This document shows, in pieces, positions 23,089-31,060 of a stretch of DNA of 36,879 bases. The number at the start of each line of letters is the position of its first letter. The first letter of the stretch is position 1. The translations under genes and the position numbers were made by a program. The stretch lies in contig CAKMKL010000277.1 in assembly GCA_927443375.1 (NCBI GenBank), positions 1 to 36,879 on the forward strand, in the 5' to 3' direction. Source of the DNA: an uncultured Paenibacillus sp. (GTDB taxonomy: Bacteria; Bacillota; Bacilli; Paenibacillales; Paenibacillaceae). The notes beneath the pieces are model-generated. The model saw only the letters and a list, made by a program, of their open reading frames with translations. It searched no databases and had not been told where the DNA came from.

Positions 23089-23119
23089 AAAGCAAGCCTG
23101 ATTGCTCAGGCTTGCTTTT
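23089..23119. terminator. Terminator after the CDF gene
   Basis: AAAGCAAGCCTGA-TTGC-TCAGGCTTGCTTTT is a near-perfect 13-bp stem. It lies 16 bases downstream of the minus-strand CDF stop and separates it from the NrtR-like promoter. Confidence 0.85.
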
Positions 23120-23134
23120 GTATCAGATCCGGCT

Positions 23135-24001
23135 TCACACCGGCTCTATATGTACCAGCACATCAGCTACCTGATGGCGGCCCTTCAGCTGATCCTCAAT
23201 TTCTTCCGTGATATCATGGCTCTGCACAACATTCAGTCTGGAATCCACCAGCACTGTCGTATCCACCAGCACGTTGTTGCCATGAACTCTCGCTTTCATA
23301 TCCTTAATCGATTCAACGCCCTCAATTTCTGCTACCGTCTGCTTCATCAGCTCCAGCTCACCGGCATCGAAGCCGTCTGTCAGATCATGCGTTGCTTTGC
23401 TGAAGATTTGAATGGCTGTCTTACAAATGAGCAGCCCGACAATCACTGCCGTTACCGGGTCCAGCCAAGGCAGCCCGAACTGTGAACCGATAATTCCTAT
23501 AAATGCACCCATGCTGACCATGGCATCCGAGCGGTTATCCTGGGCTACTGCCTGCATAGCATTACTGTGTAGCGAACGGGCCAGCCTGATGTTATACAGA
23601 TATACGGCGATCATCACCGCTGCACAGCCCGCGGCTGTCCAGGCGGCAAGCAGATCAGGCGTTTCCAGCGCCGGCTGAATAAACTTGTTCACACCTTGGT
23701 ACAGAACTTGAACACCTACAGCAATCATGATAAAAGAAGCAATCAGTGCAGCAACCGTCTCTGCTCTGAAATGCCCGTAGCTGTGATTGGAATCAGGGGG
23801 TCTTCTGGATATCTTAAGTCCGATTAGAATAGCTATAGAAGCGATAATATCAGTACTATTATTAAGACCATCGGCTAACAGTGCCTGTGATCCCGACACA
23901 TTCCCGATGAACAATTTGATTGCTGACAACAGGATATATGCAATCAGACTGAGCCAGGCCCCTTTTTCACTTTGTTTGATGTCGCTGTAGTTTTCCAACA
24001 A
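23135..24001 (-). CDS. Cation diffusion facilitator, probably Mn(II) efflux (MneS-like)
   Basis: 288 residues: six membrane helices (about 15-215) and a cytoplasmic dimer domain (about 215-288) ending in VLVHIEPV. Metal-site motifs are DGLNNSTD in TM2 and DNRSD in TM5. The NxxxD plus DxxxD pattern is that of manganese CDF exporters rather than the HxxxD/DxxxD zinc type, although iron or cobalt cannot be excluded. Length and the ISRRPPDSNHSYGHFRAE loop resemble Bacillus MneS (YeaB). The start is TTG at 24001, nine bases after GGAGG. An inverted repeat TAGTAT-N6-ATACTA lies just upstream. Confidence 0.9.
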   Translation of the reverse strand: MLENYSDIKQSEKGAWLSLIAYILLSAIKLFIGNVSGSQALLADGLNNSTDIIASIAILIGLKISRRPPDSNHSYGHFRAETVAALIASFIMIAVGVQVLYQGVNKFIQPALETPDLLAAWTAAGCAAVMIAVYLYNIRLARSLHSNAMQAVAQDNRSDAMVSMGAFIGIIGSQFGLPWLDPVTAVIVGLLICKTAIQIFSKATHDLTDGFDAGELELMKQTVAEIEGVESIKDMKARVHGNNVLVDTTVLVDSRLNVVQSHDITEEIEDQLKGRHQVADVLVHIEPV

Positions 24002-24018
24002 AAAGAACCTCCAAAGAA

Positions 24019-24036
24019 TAGTATTGTTCTATACTA
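24019..24036. promoter_or_regulatory. Inverted repeat before the CDF gene
   Basis: TAGTAT-TGTTCT-ATACTA, with perfect 6-bp arms, is about 18 bases upstream of the TTG start. It could be an operator for a metal regulator. It does not match the Bacillus MntR consensus as I recall it. Confidence 0.35.
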
Positions 24037-24065
24037 CACGCTGACAAACGGGTGGGTCTAGAGAA

Positions 24066-24170
24066 ACAGTGTTGCCGGGCGGCGTAATAGTTAACCCTGC
24101 CAAATAGAGTTGGCGGGCCGGAAGTGTTTTGCCGGGCGCAACATTGTTTGCCCCAGAACAACACTTGCTA
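24066..24170. repeat. Hairpin- and repeat-rich intergenic stretch
   Basis: AGTGTTGCCGGGCG (24068-24081) recurs as AGTGTTTTGCCGGGCG from 24123. GCCAA/TTGGC forms a small hairpin between them, and AAGTGTT (24122-24128) is inverted as AACACTT (24160-24166). The stretch lies in the divergent gap between the CDF gene and the beta-propeller gene. No ORF here is convincing. Confidence 0.4.
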
Positions 24171-24301
24171 TGAAGGAGGCCCGCAAGCTCATGAATTTCA
24201 GTAAAATTATGTAACTTTTTTCGATAATGGGAGTCTATAAAGAGTGATGATCTACCAGAATCGCCTACTTTATCATTTTTCATTCAAAGGAGAGCTGTCC
24301 G

Positions 24302-25654
24302 ATGTTACATTCACGAATGCACAAAATAATATCGGCTGTCGCCGCAGCCGCTATTATGCTGCCGTTTGCCGGGAACTGGCCTGTACCCTATGCTTCTGCT
24401 GAACCCGCCGAGGTCAGCACGGGAAATCCCTACTATACCAAAGTTTCAGCGCCGGTCATTAAACCGCTCTGGAGCTTTTCTACGGCTATAGTAAAGGACC
24501 CGCAAGCGAAGCAAGGCGTTACCGCACTGGCTGAGAATGGAATCGTATTTGCGCTCCAGAAAAACTACAGGCTAACCGCACTCAAAGCGGCCACAGGCAA
24601 AAAATTATGGGAATACGGCAATGCGCTGGCCCCGCTTTTCACTTACAGCAACGGTAATATTTACGGATTAACGCAAAAAGGCGCACTCTATGCCGTCAAT
24701 CTAAACGGTAAAAAGCTGTGGTCAGCGGATCTTGGACTGCCCAATGCTTCCAGCATTCAGCGGATTGGCGAAACCGTGTATGTTACACAGGGAATCTATC
24801 TTGCAGCGGTCGATGCAGCGAGCGGCAAGCTGAAATGGAAGATTAATGAGAATTCCAGTTACTATGGCACCGATTCGCTTGCTCAATCAGATGGCGTGGT
24901 ATTGCGCACATATATTGGAGAAAGTGTTATCTCCCTCTCCTCGCTAGTGGCTTATGATGCCCAAACCGGCAAAAAGCTGTGGGAACAATACCGCCATTAC
25001 ATGCCTTTGGCTATCAAGGATGGACTTCTATACTCAGAGAAGAATTTGACGATGCTGGATGAAGATCCTGTTAACCGCAAAATCCACATTTCAGTGTTCA
25101 GCTTAAAAACCGGGCAAATCAAGGGTGAGCGGCTGTACCACTGGACCGAAAAGGCTAATCCGGATAACGGATTCCGGTCAGGAGGTGCCTATGGCTCCGC
25201 TTTCCTGGATGGTAATAATCTCTATGTTCTCCAAGGGGAGACGTTCGCACGTTATGACTTCTGGAACTATAAGGCGGACGGAAAACCAGAGCAGGTGTGG
25301 CAGCAGTCTATTCTCGAAAGTGAAGTCCCGCTGGATAAAGTGCTGCAACAGCGGATGTTGTACTACAATTATAGCGATCAGACGTTTGCTGCACTCAAAT
25401 TAGCCAATGGACAGGTAATGCGACTCTCACCAGGAGAAAATCCCACCGTTCAGTTCGATATCTTTGGCTCAACCATATATACAGGTCAATCTGACGGCTT
25501 GTTTCATGCCTATGATCTGATCAGCTACAAGCCTTTGTTCACCGTAAATGCCGGTTCGCGTGATTTTGCGTCCACCCTGAAGACCGGAAATATACTGATT
25601 GTGCGTAATGGCGGGAAACTGCTGGGGATCAAATTGCCGGCCTCCGTTCAATAA
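24302..25654 (+). CDS. Secreted PQQ-like beta-propeller protein
   Basis: 450 residues. A Sec signal peptide covers about 1-33 (hydrophobic AVAAAAIMLPFAG, likely cleavage after ASA). The rest is a propeller of WD/PQQ-type blades, visible as repeated TGKKLWEYG, NGKKLWSADLG, SGKLKWKIN and TGKKLWEQYR strands. No PQQ-binding catalytic residues or alcohol dehydrogenase motifs were seen, so an assembly or binding scaffold outside the membrane is more likely than an enzyme. AAAGGAG lies nine bases before ATG. It is a single gene. Confidence 0.85.
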   Translation: MLHSRMHKIISAVAAAAIMLPFAGNWPVPYASAEPAEVSTGNPYYTKVSAPVIKPLWSFSTAIVKDPQAKQGVTALAENGIVFALQKNYRLTALKAATGKKLWEYGNALAPLFTYSNGNIYGLTQKGALYAVNLNGKKLWSADLGLPNASSIQRIGETVYVTQGIYLAAVDAASGKLKWKINENSSYYGTDSLAQSDGVVLRTYIGESVISLSSLVAYDAQTGKKLWEQYRHYMPLAIKDGLLYSEKNLTMLDEDPVNRKIHISVFSLKTGQIKGERLYHWTEKANPDNGFRSGGAYGSAFLDGNNLYVLQGETFARYDFWNYKADGKPEQVWQQSILESEVPLDKVLQQRMLYYNYSDQTFAALKLANGQVMRLSPGENPTVQFDIFGSTIYTGQSDGLFHAYDLISYKPLFTVNAGSRDFASTLKTGNILIVRNGGKLLGIKLPASVQ

Positions 25655-25681
25655 CAGCACTCACTCCTGTTCAAAATAAAA

Positions 25682-25718
25682 GACACGAAGCGTATCCTCG
25701 CAGGATAAACTCCGTGTC
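25682..25718 (-). terminator. Terminator of the ferritin gene
   Basis: Minus strand: GACACGGAG...TATCCT-loop-AGGATA...CGTGTC followed by TTTTATTTT. It also lies 28 bases after the plus-strand propeller gene and could serve both. Confidence 0.75.
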
Positions 25719-25760
25719 TGTCTATTCCAATTCATTGACTCCATGCTTAGGCAGCCGCGG

Positions 25761-26264
25761 TTATTCAGCAGGCGGTGTGAAGGAACGGGCGGCAAACTCC
25801 GCATCCAGCATATAGAACGCGTTGCTGTCCGTCTCAATGCGTTTCAGCTTGGCAATAATATTGCTGAACAACGCCTCTTCCTCTACCTGCTCATCAATGA
25901 ACCATTTGAGGAAATAGATTGTTGCATGCTCACGTTCATCCAGTGCCAGATCGGCCAGATGATAGAACTTCTTGGTGTTCTGCTGCTCATGGGCAAAAGC
26001 ATGCTCAAACGCATCCAGCATGGAAGTATAGTTATTATTCGGCTCCGGCAATGCAGCAAGCGTGACGCGGTAATCGCGGTCATTTAGGAACTTGTAAATC
26101 TTCATCGCGTGAAAACGTTCTTCTTCGGCCTGCACCAGGAAAAAGTTAGCAAACCCGTCCAAGCTTTCACCAGAACAATAAGCGGCCATTGCCAGGTACA
26201 CATGGGCGGAATAGAACTCAAAATTCATCTGTTCATTAAGTGTCTTCATTAATTCTTCCTTCAT
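25761..26264 (-). CDS. Ferritin (non-haem, FtnA-like)
   Basis: 167 residues from the preferred start, typical of bacterial ferritin. Diiron ferroxidase ligands are visible: Glu in NEQMNFEFYSAH (about 15), Glu and His in QAEEERFHAMKIY (about 45-51), Glu in HEQQNTKKFYHLAD (about 92) and the C-helix DEREHATIYFLKWFIDEQVEEE (about 108-130). It oxidises and stores iron in a 24-mer shell. The ORF track begins at GTG 26270; the ATG at 26262-26264, seven bases after GAGGTGA, is preferred. No clear Fur or PerR box was found in the gap. Confidence 0.94.
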   Translation of the reverse strand: MKEELMKTLNEQMNFEFYSAHVYLAMAAYCSGESLDGFANFFLVQAEEERFHAMKIYKFLNDRDYRVTLAALPEPNNNYTSMLDAFEHAFAHEQQNTKKFYHLADLALDEREHATIYFLKWFIDEQVEEEALFSNIIAKLKRIETDSNAFYMLDAEFAARSFTPPAE

Positions 26265-26383
26265 TAGCACGTCACCTCATCCTTATAAGTTTGTAAATAA
26301 GTTCAACCATATGTAATACCTTCGGATCCTTTTCATCTTATCATCAGTGCCAGTGAATCCGCAAACGAAAGGACGATCGAATT

Positions 26384-27748
26384 TTGATGAACCGACATAG
26401 CTTCCCCTGCTTCAAACTCAGCACATTCTATCGAAATTCAAAGGTTATCGCCGCCCTTGCTACGGTACTCCTGATTGCAGGCTGCAGCGAAAATAATAAT
26501 ACAGCGGTTGTTCAGCCTTCTCCCGAGGTAACTGCAATGCCAGGAGCTAGCACAGCACCGGACAAGACAGCAGGCATACAGCCAACGCCAGACACCGCGG
26601 TTTCACCGTCGGCTGCTCCCACAGCATCTCCGGATACCGACATTAATGATGATCCGCTCGCAAGGCAGGTTGCCGGAATGACACTGGAAGCCAAAATCGG
26701 CCAGATGCTGCTGGTCGGGATTGACGGCACGAAGCTGGAGGAGAGCGCCAAGAGAATGATCTCCGAGGATGAGATTGGCGGGATCATCCTTTACAAGGAT
26801 AACATTCAAAACTTGAAGAGCATGCTTACTCTCATCAATGATCTCAAGAAGAGCAACAGCGGAAATACCTTCCCCCTGTTCATGAGTGTAGACCAGGAAG
26901 GCGGCAAGGTCAGCCGGATGCCTGCTGACTACACTGCTATCCCCTCTAACGCCAAGGTTGGAATAACAGGCAATGCCGATGCAGCCGGAACGATGGGCAG
27001 GCTGCTGGCCAGAGAAGTACTGTCAGCGGGCTTCAACATGGACTTCGCCCCTGTACTCGATATTAACAGTAATCCCGCTAATCCGGTCATCGGTGAGCGC
27101 TCTTTCGGCAGTAATGCTGATATCGTTACCCGTCTGGGTATTGCCGCAATGAAAGAGATGTCCGAAGAAGGTGCCATTCCGGTCATCAAGCATTTCCCCG
27201 GCCACGGCGATACCTCTGTTGATTCCCATCTGGAGCTGCCGGTCGTGAACAAAACTGCCGCCCAGCTGTCTAAGCTAGAGTGGCTGCCGTTCCAGGCAGC
27301 CATTCAGGAGAATGCGGATGCGGTGATGGTCGCCCATATCCTCTATCCCAAGCTTGACCCTGAGAAGCCCGCCTCCCTCTCCAAAACGATTATCGGCGGA
27401 TTGCTCCGCGGTCAGATGGGCTTTGACGGGGTTGTCATCACCGATGATCTGACTATGGGAGCAATTACCGAACATTACACCCTGCCGGCAGCAGCGGTCG
27501 ATACGGTACTTGCAGGCAGTGACATATTGCTCATAGCCCATGAATACGCCAACGAGCAGATGGTACGGGAAGCTCTATTAGAAGCTGTCAAGAAAGGTAC
27601 AATATCCGAGTCACGGATCAATGAAAGTGTCTACCGGATCCTTGGATTGAAGGAAAAATATCATCTTAGCGACAAGTCTCTGTCTGTGCCTAATTTGACG
27701 GTACTCAACAATGACATAAAGGCGTGGCTTCAAACGATTAAGAAGTAA
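26384..27748 (+). CDS. Lipoprotein GH3 beta-N-acetylhexosaminidase (NagZ-like)
   Basis: 454 residues. An N-terminal hydrophobic segment ends in lipobox LIAGC (Cys about 34), followed by a Pro/Ala/Thr-rich linker (about 43-85) and a GH3 TIM-barrel domain (about 95-420). Diagnostic stretches are VDQEGGKVSRMP, DFAPVLDINSNPANPVIGERSF, the NagZ catalytic loop KHFPGHGDTSVDSHLELPVV and the nucleophile region VITDDLTMGAI. It would cleave GlcNAc from muropeptides outside the membrane during wall recycling. It lacks the long C-terminal domain of B. subtilis NagZ. AAAGGA lies ten bases before TTG 26384; ATG 26387 is the alternative. Confidence 0.92.
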   Translation: MMNRHSFPCFKLSTFYRNSKVIAALATVLLIAGCSENNNTAVVQPSPEVTAMPGASTAPDKTAGIQPTPDTAVSPSAAPTASPDTDINDDPLARQVAGMTLEAKIGQMLLVGIDGTKLEESAKRMISEDEIGGIILYKDNIQNLKSMLTLINDLKKSNSGNTFPLFMSVDQEGGKVSRMPADYTAIPSNAKVGITGNADAAGTMGRLLAREVLSAGFNMDFAPVLDINSNPANPVIGERSFGSNADIVTRLGIAAMKEMSEEGAIPVIKHFPGHGDTSVDSHLELPVVNKTAAQLSKLEWLPFQAAIQENADAVMVAHILYPKLDPEKPASLSKTIIGGLLRGQMGFDGVVITDDLTMGAITEHYTLPAAAVDTVLAGSDILLIAHEYANEQMVREALLEAVKKGTISESRINESVYRILGLKEKYHLSDKSLSVPNLTVLNNDIKAWLQTIKK

Positions 27749-27750
27749 AA

Positions 27751-27787
27751 AACAGGAGTCCCGGCATATTAAACCGGAACTCCTGTT
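27751..27787. terminator. Bidirectional terminator
   Basis: AACAGGAGTcCCGG-loop-CCGGaACTCCTGTTTG. A run of A precedes and T follows, and it lies between the convergent nagZ-like gene and the efflux adaptor gene. Confidence 0.9.
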
Positions 27788-27789
27788 TG

Positions 27790-28887
27790 TTATTGAAGGA
27801 CTACCGTATCGCCTGGCTTCAGTCCGGAAAGAACTTCAGTTTTCTCCGTAGTCTCCAGTCCGATTTTGATTTCCTGACGCTCATATTGTCCGTTTCCTTT
27901 ATCCAGCATGACAAAGGTCTGTTCCCCTTCATGCATAACTGCCATGCTGGACACTACAACTGCGTTTTCTTTACGCATAGTCTCAATATCCCCGCTAAGG
28001 CTTAAGCCCCCTATCAGATGCTCGTCCGGCTGAAGGGAGATGACAACCTCAAATTGCGGTATCTGCCCGGCTGTGTTTTGCCCGGTGGTAGTGGTAGCGA
28101 ACTTGGAGACCTCGGTCACTTCCCCGTTCAGCGTCAGCTCCTTCATCGCAGTCATCTTGACCTGCACCTTCATCCCCTTCTTAATCCGGAAAATATCCTG
28201 CTCCCCGACAGAGGCAATAAACTCAAGCTTGTTCAGATCAACGATTTTTCCGATATACTGATTGTCCGTAACGGTCTGCGGCCGCTCGCTGCTGCTGTCA
28301 TACAGGAAGATGCCGGTGGCCGGGGCATGATATACGGCTGTTCTCAGCCTAGCCTTCTTATCAGCCAGCTCCTGTTCCTGAATTTGCGTATTCACCTGAT
28401 TCAGTTCATTATTCAGCCGCGTTGCCTCTTCGGCAGCAAGGGCCTTTAGACGTTCGGCCTCGGTACCGATAGGAACAGCACTTTCGTCCTCCTGCTGGCT
28501 GACAAAAGCGTTAAGCTCTGACTCCAGCTCCGCTTTGCGGATGGCCGCTTCTGCCGCCGCGATCTCATTCTTCAGCGATGACTGGTCCAGTGTGAACAGC
28601 ACATCCCCTTTCTTCACCTGCCCGCCGTTCTCAACCTTCCAGCCGGTTACTTTGGAGGCGAACGGTGCATAGACAAGCGTTTCCTCCTGGTATTGCGATC
28701 GTCCCTTGACCTGGACAGAGCTGGTTACAGTCTCCTGGGTCACCGGGAAGCTGATCACCTGCGGAGGCTCCATAACCACCTCCGCTTCACCACTCTTAAA
28801 TACTTTCCCGTACAGCATATAACCTGCACCTATCACAATAACCGCGATAATAATCCACTTAAGGCTGCGCTTAATCATCCTTTTCAT
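27790..28887 (-). CDS. MacA/YknX-like efflux adaptor (HlyD family)
   Basis: 365 residues: one N-terminal membrane anchor (about 10-28), a biotinyl-lipoyl half motif (VYAPFASKVTGWKVENGGQVKKGDVLFTLD, about 73-102), a coiled-coil hairpin (about 105-175, rich in EAAIRKAELE, AAEEATRLNNELNQV and QEQELADKKARL), the second lipoyl half (VYHAPATGIFLYDS) and beta-barrel domains to the C terminus. It bridges the ABC permease to the cell wall side. It is the last gene of the four-gene operon, 49 bases after the permease, with AAAGGAAG before ATG. Confidence 0.92.
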   Translation of the reverse strand: MKRMIKRSLKWIIIAVIVIGAGYMLYGKVFKSGEAEVVMEPPQVISFPVTQETVTSSVQVKGRSQYQEETLVYAPFASKVTGWKVENGGQVKKGDVLFTLDQSSLKNEIAAAEAAIRKAELESELNAFVSQQEDESAVPIGTEAERLKALAAEEATRLNNELNQVNTQIQEQELADKKARLRTAVYHAPATGIFLYDSSSERPQTVTDNQYIGKIVDLNKLEFIASVGEQDIFRIKKGMKVQVKMTAMKELTLNGEVTEVSKFATTTTGQNTAGQIPQFEVVISLQPDEHLIGGLSLSGDIETMRKENAVVVSSMAVMHEGEQTFVMLDKGNGQYERQEIKIGLETTEKTEVLSGLKPGDTVVLQ

Positions 28888-28936
28888 TGTCGGGCTTCCT
28901 TTCAGCTTGAATTGCTAATATACGTTGCGCGGCACG

Positions 28937-30313
28937 CTAATCCCGTTTGATGGCTGTAAGCGCATCAGTTCTGGAGGCACTGATCGCCGGATAGATACCG
29001 GACAGCACACCGGTCATGATGGCAAACGCCAGTCCGACCGGAATCGTCATCAGCGGGATAAAGAAGGTTAACCCGTCACCGGCTGTGCCGACCAGTTTGT
29101 TAAGTCCCATAATAATCAGATATGAGAAGACAACACCTAAAACTCCTCCAAGCAGCCCCAGCAAGGCAGCTTCTGTGATGAACATATTACGGATCTGCCC
29201 CATGTTTGCACCAAGCACCTTCATAATCCCGATCTGCCGTCTGCGTTGATGTGTGGACATCGTCATCGCTACGATAATAGAGATCGAGGCGATAACCAGA
29301 ATGAATACCCCGATGCCCAGTGCTGCCATTTTCATCATATCAAAGGTTTGTTTGAGCTGTTCCTGCTGATACAGATTGTCACTGGCCGACAGACTCAGCT
29401 TCTGAATCATTTCTTCCACCTGTTTAATATGGTCGACACTGTCTACTTTGACCGTCACTGATTTATAGGTGTCCTCTTCCGGCTCAGAAGTCATACTGGT
29501 ATCCATAAATGATAATTCCTTTACAAGCTGTGAAGCCGTTTCAAGGGAGACATAGACGATTTTCTCATAGGAAGCCCTCAGGTCGTCAGTCCCTTCCGGG
29601 CTAGCCAGTATGCCCCCTACCTGGAGCGGTGAACTGAGCTTGATGTTACCTGCAGAATTGGAATAATCGGTAGCCTGCATCTGTATCTGCTGCCGGTACA
29701 TCTCTGTGGGCAGGATTGACATGCTGTTGTACTGATCCATTAATTCCTGGTTAAACGGTTCTGCGCCAAGCCGCTCGTATAGCTTCTGACGGGTCTCATT
29801 ATCAATCAGGCCAAGCGTCGCCCCATAGTTCAGCACGACCATTCCCGGCAGATCCGTGACCCCGCCTTGTTTGAATTTATGGCCAAATTTGGTCAGCATC
29901 CGTAGATCCGTGGCTTTGATCTGGACATCGGCAATTTTATTGTCAATGGTCAGCATTTGCATATAGCCTGCATCTTCAAAGGGTGCAGCGGCAACCACAT
30001 GATTGAGCCCCTGGATAATCTTCAGCTTTTGAGCGGTCAGCTTACCGGGATTGAGGTTATCATTACTCTCCGCAGGTGCCCCGCTTCCATTCCCCTGAGA
30101 AGGAATCCCTCCGCCTGGAGATACAATGATTTCATCCATTTTGAAATTGCGGTTCACTTCATCGGTCACATAGACCTGAGCGGATTGGCCGATGCTAAGC
30201 GCCACAATAATTGCTGCACAGCCGATCGAAATTCCTGTCATACACAGGCCGGTAACCACTTTACGCCGTTTGACCTGATCCCAGGCCATCCTGGATATAT
30301 CTCGAATCTTCAT
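28937..30313 (-). CDS. MacB/YknZ-like ABC transporter permease
   Basis: 458 residues with MacB topology: TM1 at about 20-42, a large extracellular domain (about 45-325), then three C-terminal membrane segments (about 330-355, 380-405, 415-440). The C-terminal FtsX domain carries RRRQIGIMKVLGANMGQIRNMFITEAALLGLLGG and ends in ISASRTDALTAIKRD, as in MacB and YknZ. The extracellular domain has a Gly/Ser-rich stretch (PGGGIPSQGNGSGAP). It overlaps the ATPase gene by four bases. Export substrate unknown; B. subtilis YknWXYZ protects against the SdpC toxin. Confidence 0.92.
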   Translation of the reverse strand: MKIRDISRMAWDQVKRRKVVTGLCMTGISIGCAAIIVALSIGQSAQVYVTDEVNRNFKMDEIIVSPGGGIPSQGNGSGAPAESNDNLNPGKLTAQKLKIIQGLNHVVAAAPFEDAGYMQMLTIDNKIADVQIKATDLRMLTKFGHKFKQGGVTDLPGMVVLNYGATLGLIDNETRQKLYERLGAEPFNQELMDQYNSMSILPTEMYRQQIQMQATDYSNSAGNIKLSSPLQVGGILASPEGTDDLRASYEKIVYVSLETASQLVKELSFMDTSMTSEPEEDTYKSVTVKVDSVDHIKQVEEMIQKLSLSASDNLYQQEQLKQTFDMMKMAALGIGVFILVIASISIIVAMTMSTHQRRRQIGIMKVLGANMGQIRNMFITEAALLGLLGGVLGVVFSYLIIMGLNKLVGTAGDGLTFFIPLMTIPVGLAFAIMTGVLSGIYPAISASRTDALTAIKRD

Positions 30314-31023
30314 CCTGCACCTCCCGGGGCGGGTACTGTATCCGGCTCGGAGTTCAGATCATGAATTAAGTACCCGTCGCGCAGCGAGAATGTGCGCTGC
30401 ATTTGCTCAGCCACCTCATGCTCGTGTGTTACCACTATGAAGGTAGTCTTCATCGTCTGGTTCAGCTTCAGCAGAATCGCGATGATCTCTTCCTCTGTCT
30501 TGGAATCCAGATTCCCTGTCGGTTCATCTGCGAAGATCACAGACGGCTCCGTAATCAGCGAACGGGCGATACTGACCCGCTGCTGCTGGCCGCCTGACAA
30601 CTGCGAGGGGAATAAATCCGCCTTATCGGGAATCCCGACCTGCTCCAGCAGAGCCAGTGCTTTTTCCTTGCGGACAGCCGGTGAGACGGATTGGAATACG
30701 AGCGGAAGCTCCACATTCTCACGCACCGTAAGACTGGTAATCAGCTCGTAAGCTTGAAAGATAAAGCCGATATGCTTCCGGCGGAATTCCGCCAGCTTGT
30801 TCTCACCCATCTGCACAATATCGTGGTCAGCAATATAGATGTGCCCTTCGGTCGGCTTCATTAGGCCTGCCATCAGGTTTAGCAGAGTGGATTTACCGGA
30901 GCCGGAGCTGCCGAGCAGCGCCACCATCTCTCCTTCTTTCACCGAGAAGCTAATATCGTGCAATACTGTGGTCCATTCATTGCCGGTTTTGAACGCATGT
31001 TTAATATTTTCAACTCGCAACAT
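30310..31023 (-). CDS. MacB/YknY-like ABC transporter ATPase
   Basis: 237 residues from the preferred start. Walker A LGSSGSGKST, Q-loop FIFQAYEL, signature LSGGQQQRVSIARS, Walker B VIFADEPTGNLD and switch VVTHEHE all belong to the LolD/MacB/FtsE class. The ORF track starts at residue MHKGAASM; ATG at 31021-31023, eight bases after AAAGGAG, is better supported. It lies 38 bases after the repeat-protein gene and overlaps the permease gene. Confidence 0.93.
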   Translation of the reverse strand: MLRVENIKHAFKTGNEWTTVLHDISFSVKEGEMVALLGSSGSGKSTLLNLMAGLMKPTEGHIYIADHDIVQMGENKLAEFRRKHIGFIFQAYELITSLTVRENVELPLVFQSVSPAVRKEKALALLEQVGIPDKADLFPSQLSGGQQQRVSIARSLITEPSVIFADEPTGNLDSKTEEEIIAILLKLNQTMKTTFIVVTHEHEVAEQMQRTFSLRDGYLIHDLNSEPDTVPAPGGAG

Positions 31024-31060
31024 GGAAGCTGCTCCTTTGTGCACTTAGGATGTAGAAAGT

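Noticed and set aside
24029-24283. 84-aa minus-strand ORF in the CDF/propeller gap
   Set aside because: Lies over the divergent promoter and repeats, with no ribosome site or motif.
26280-26310. PerR/Fur-like box before ferritin (CTTATAAGTTTGTAAATAAG)
   Set aside because: Roughly 10 of 15 consensus positions at best, which is not distinguishable from AT-rich background.
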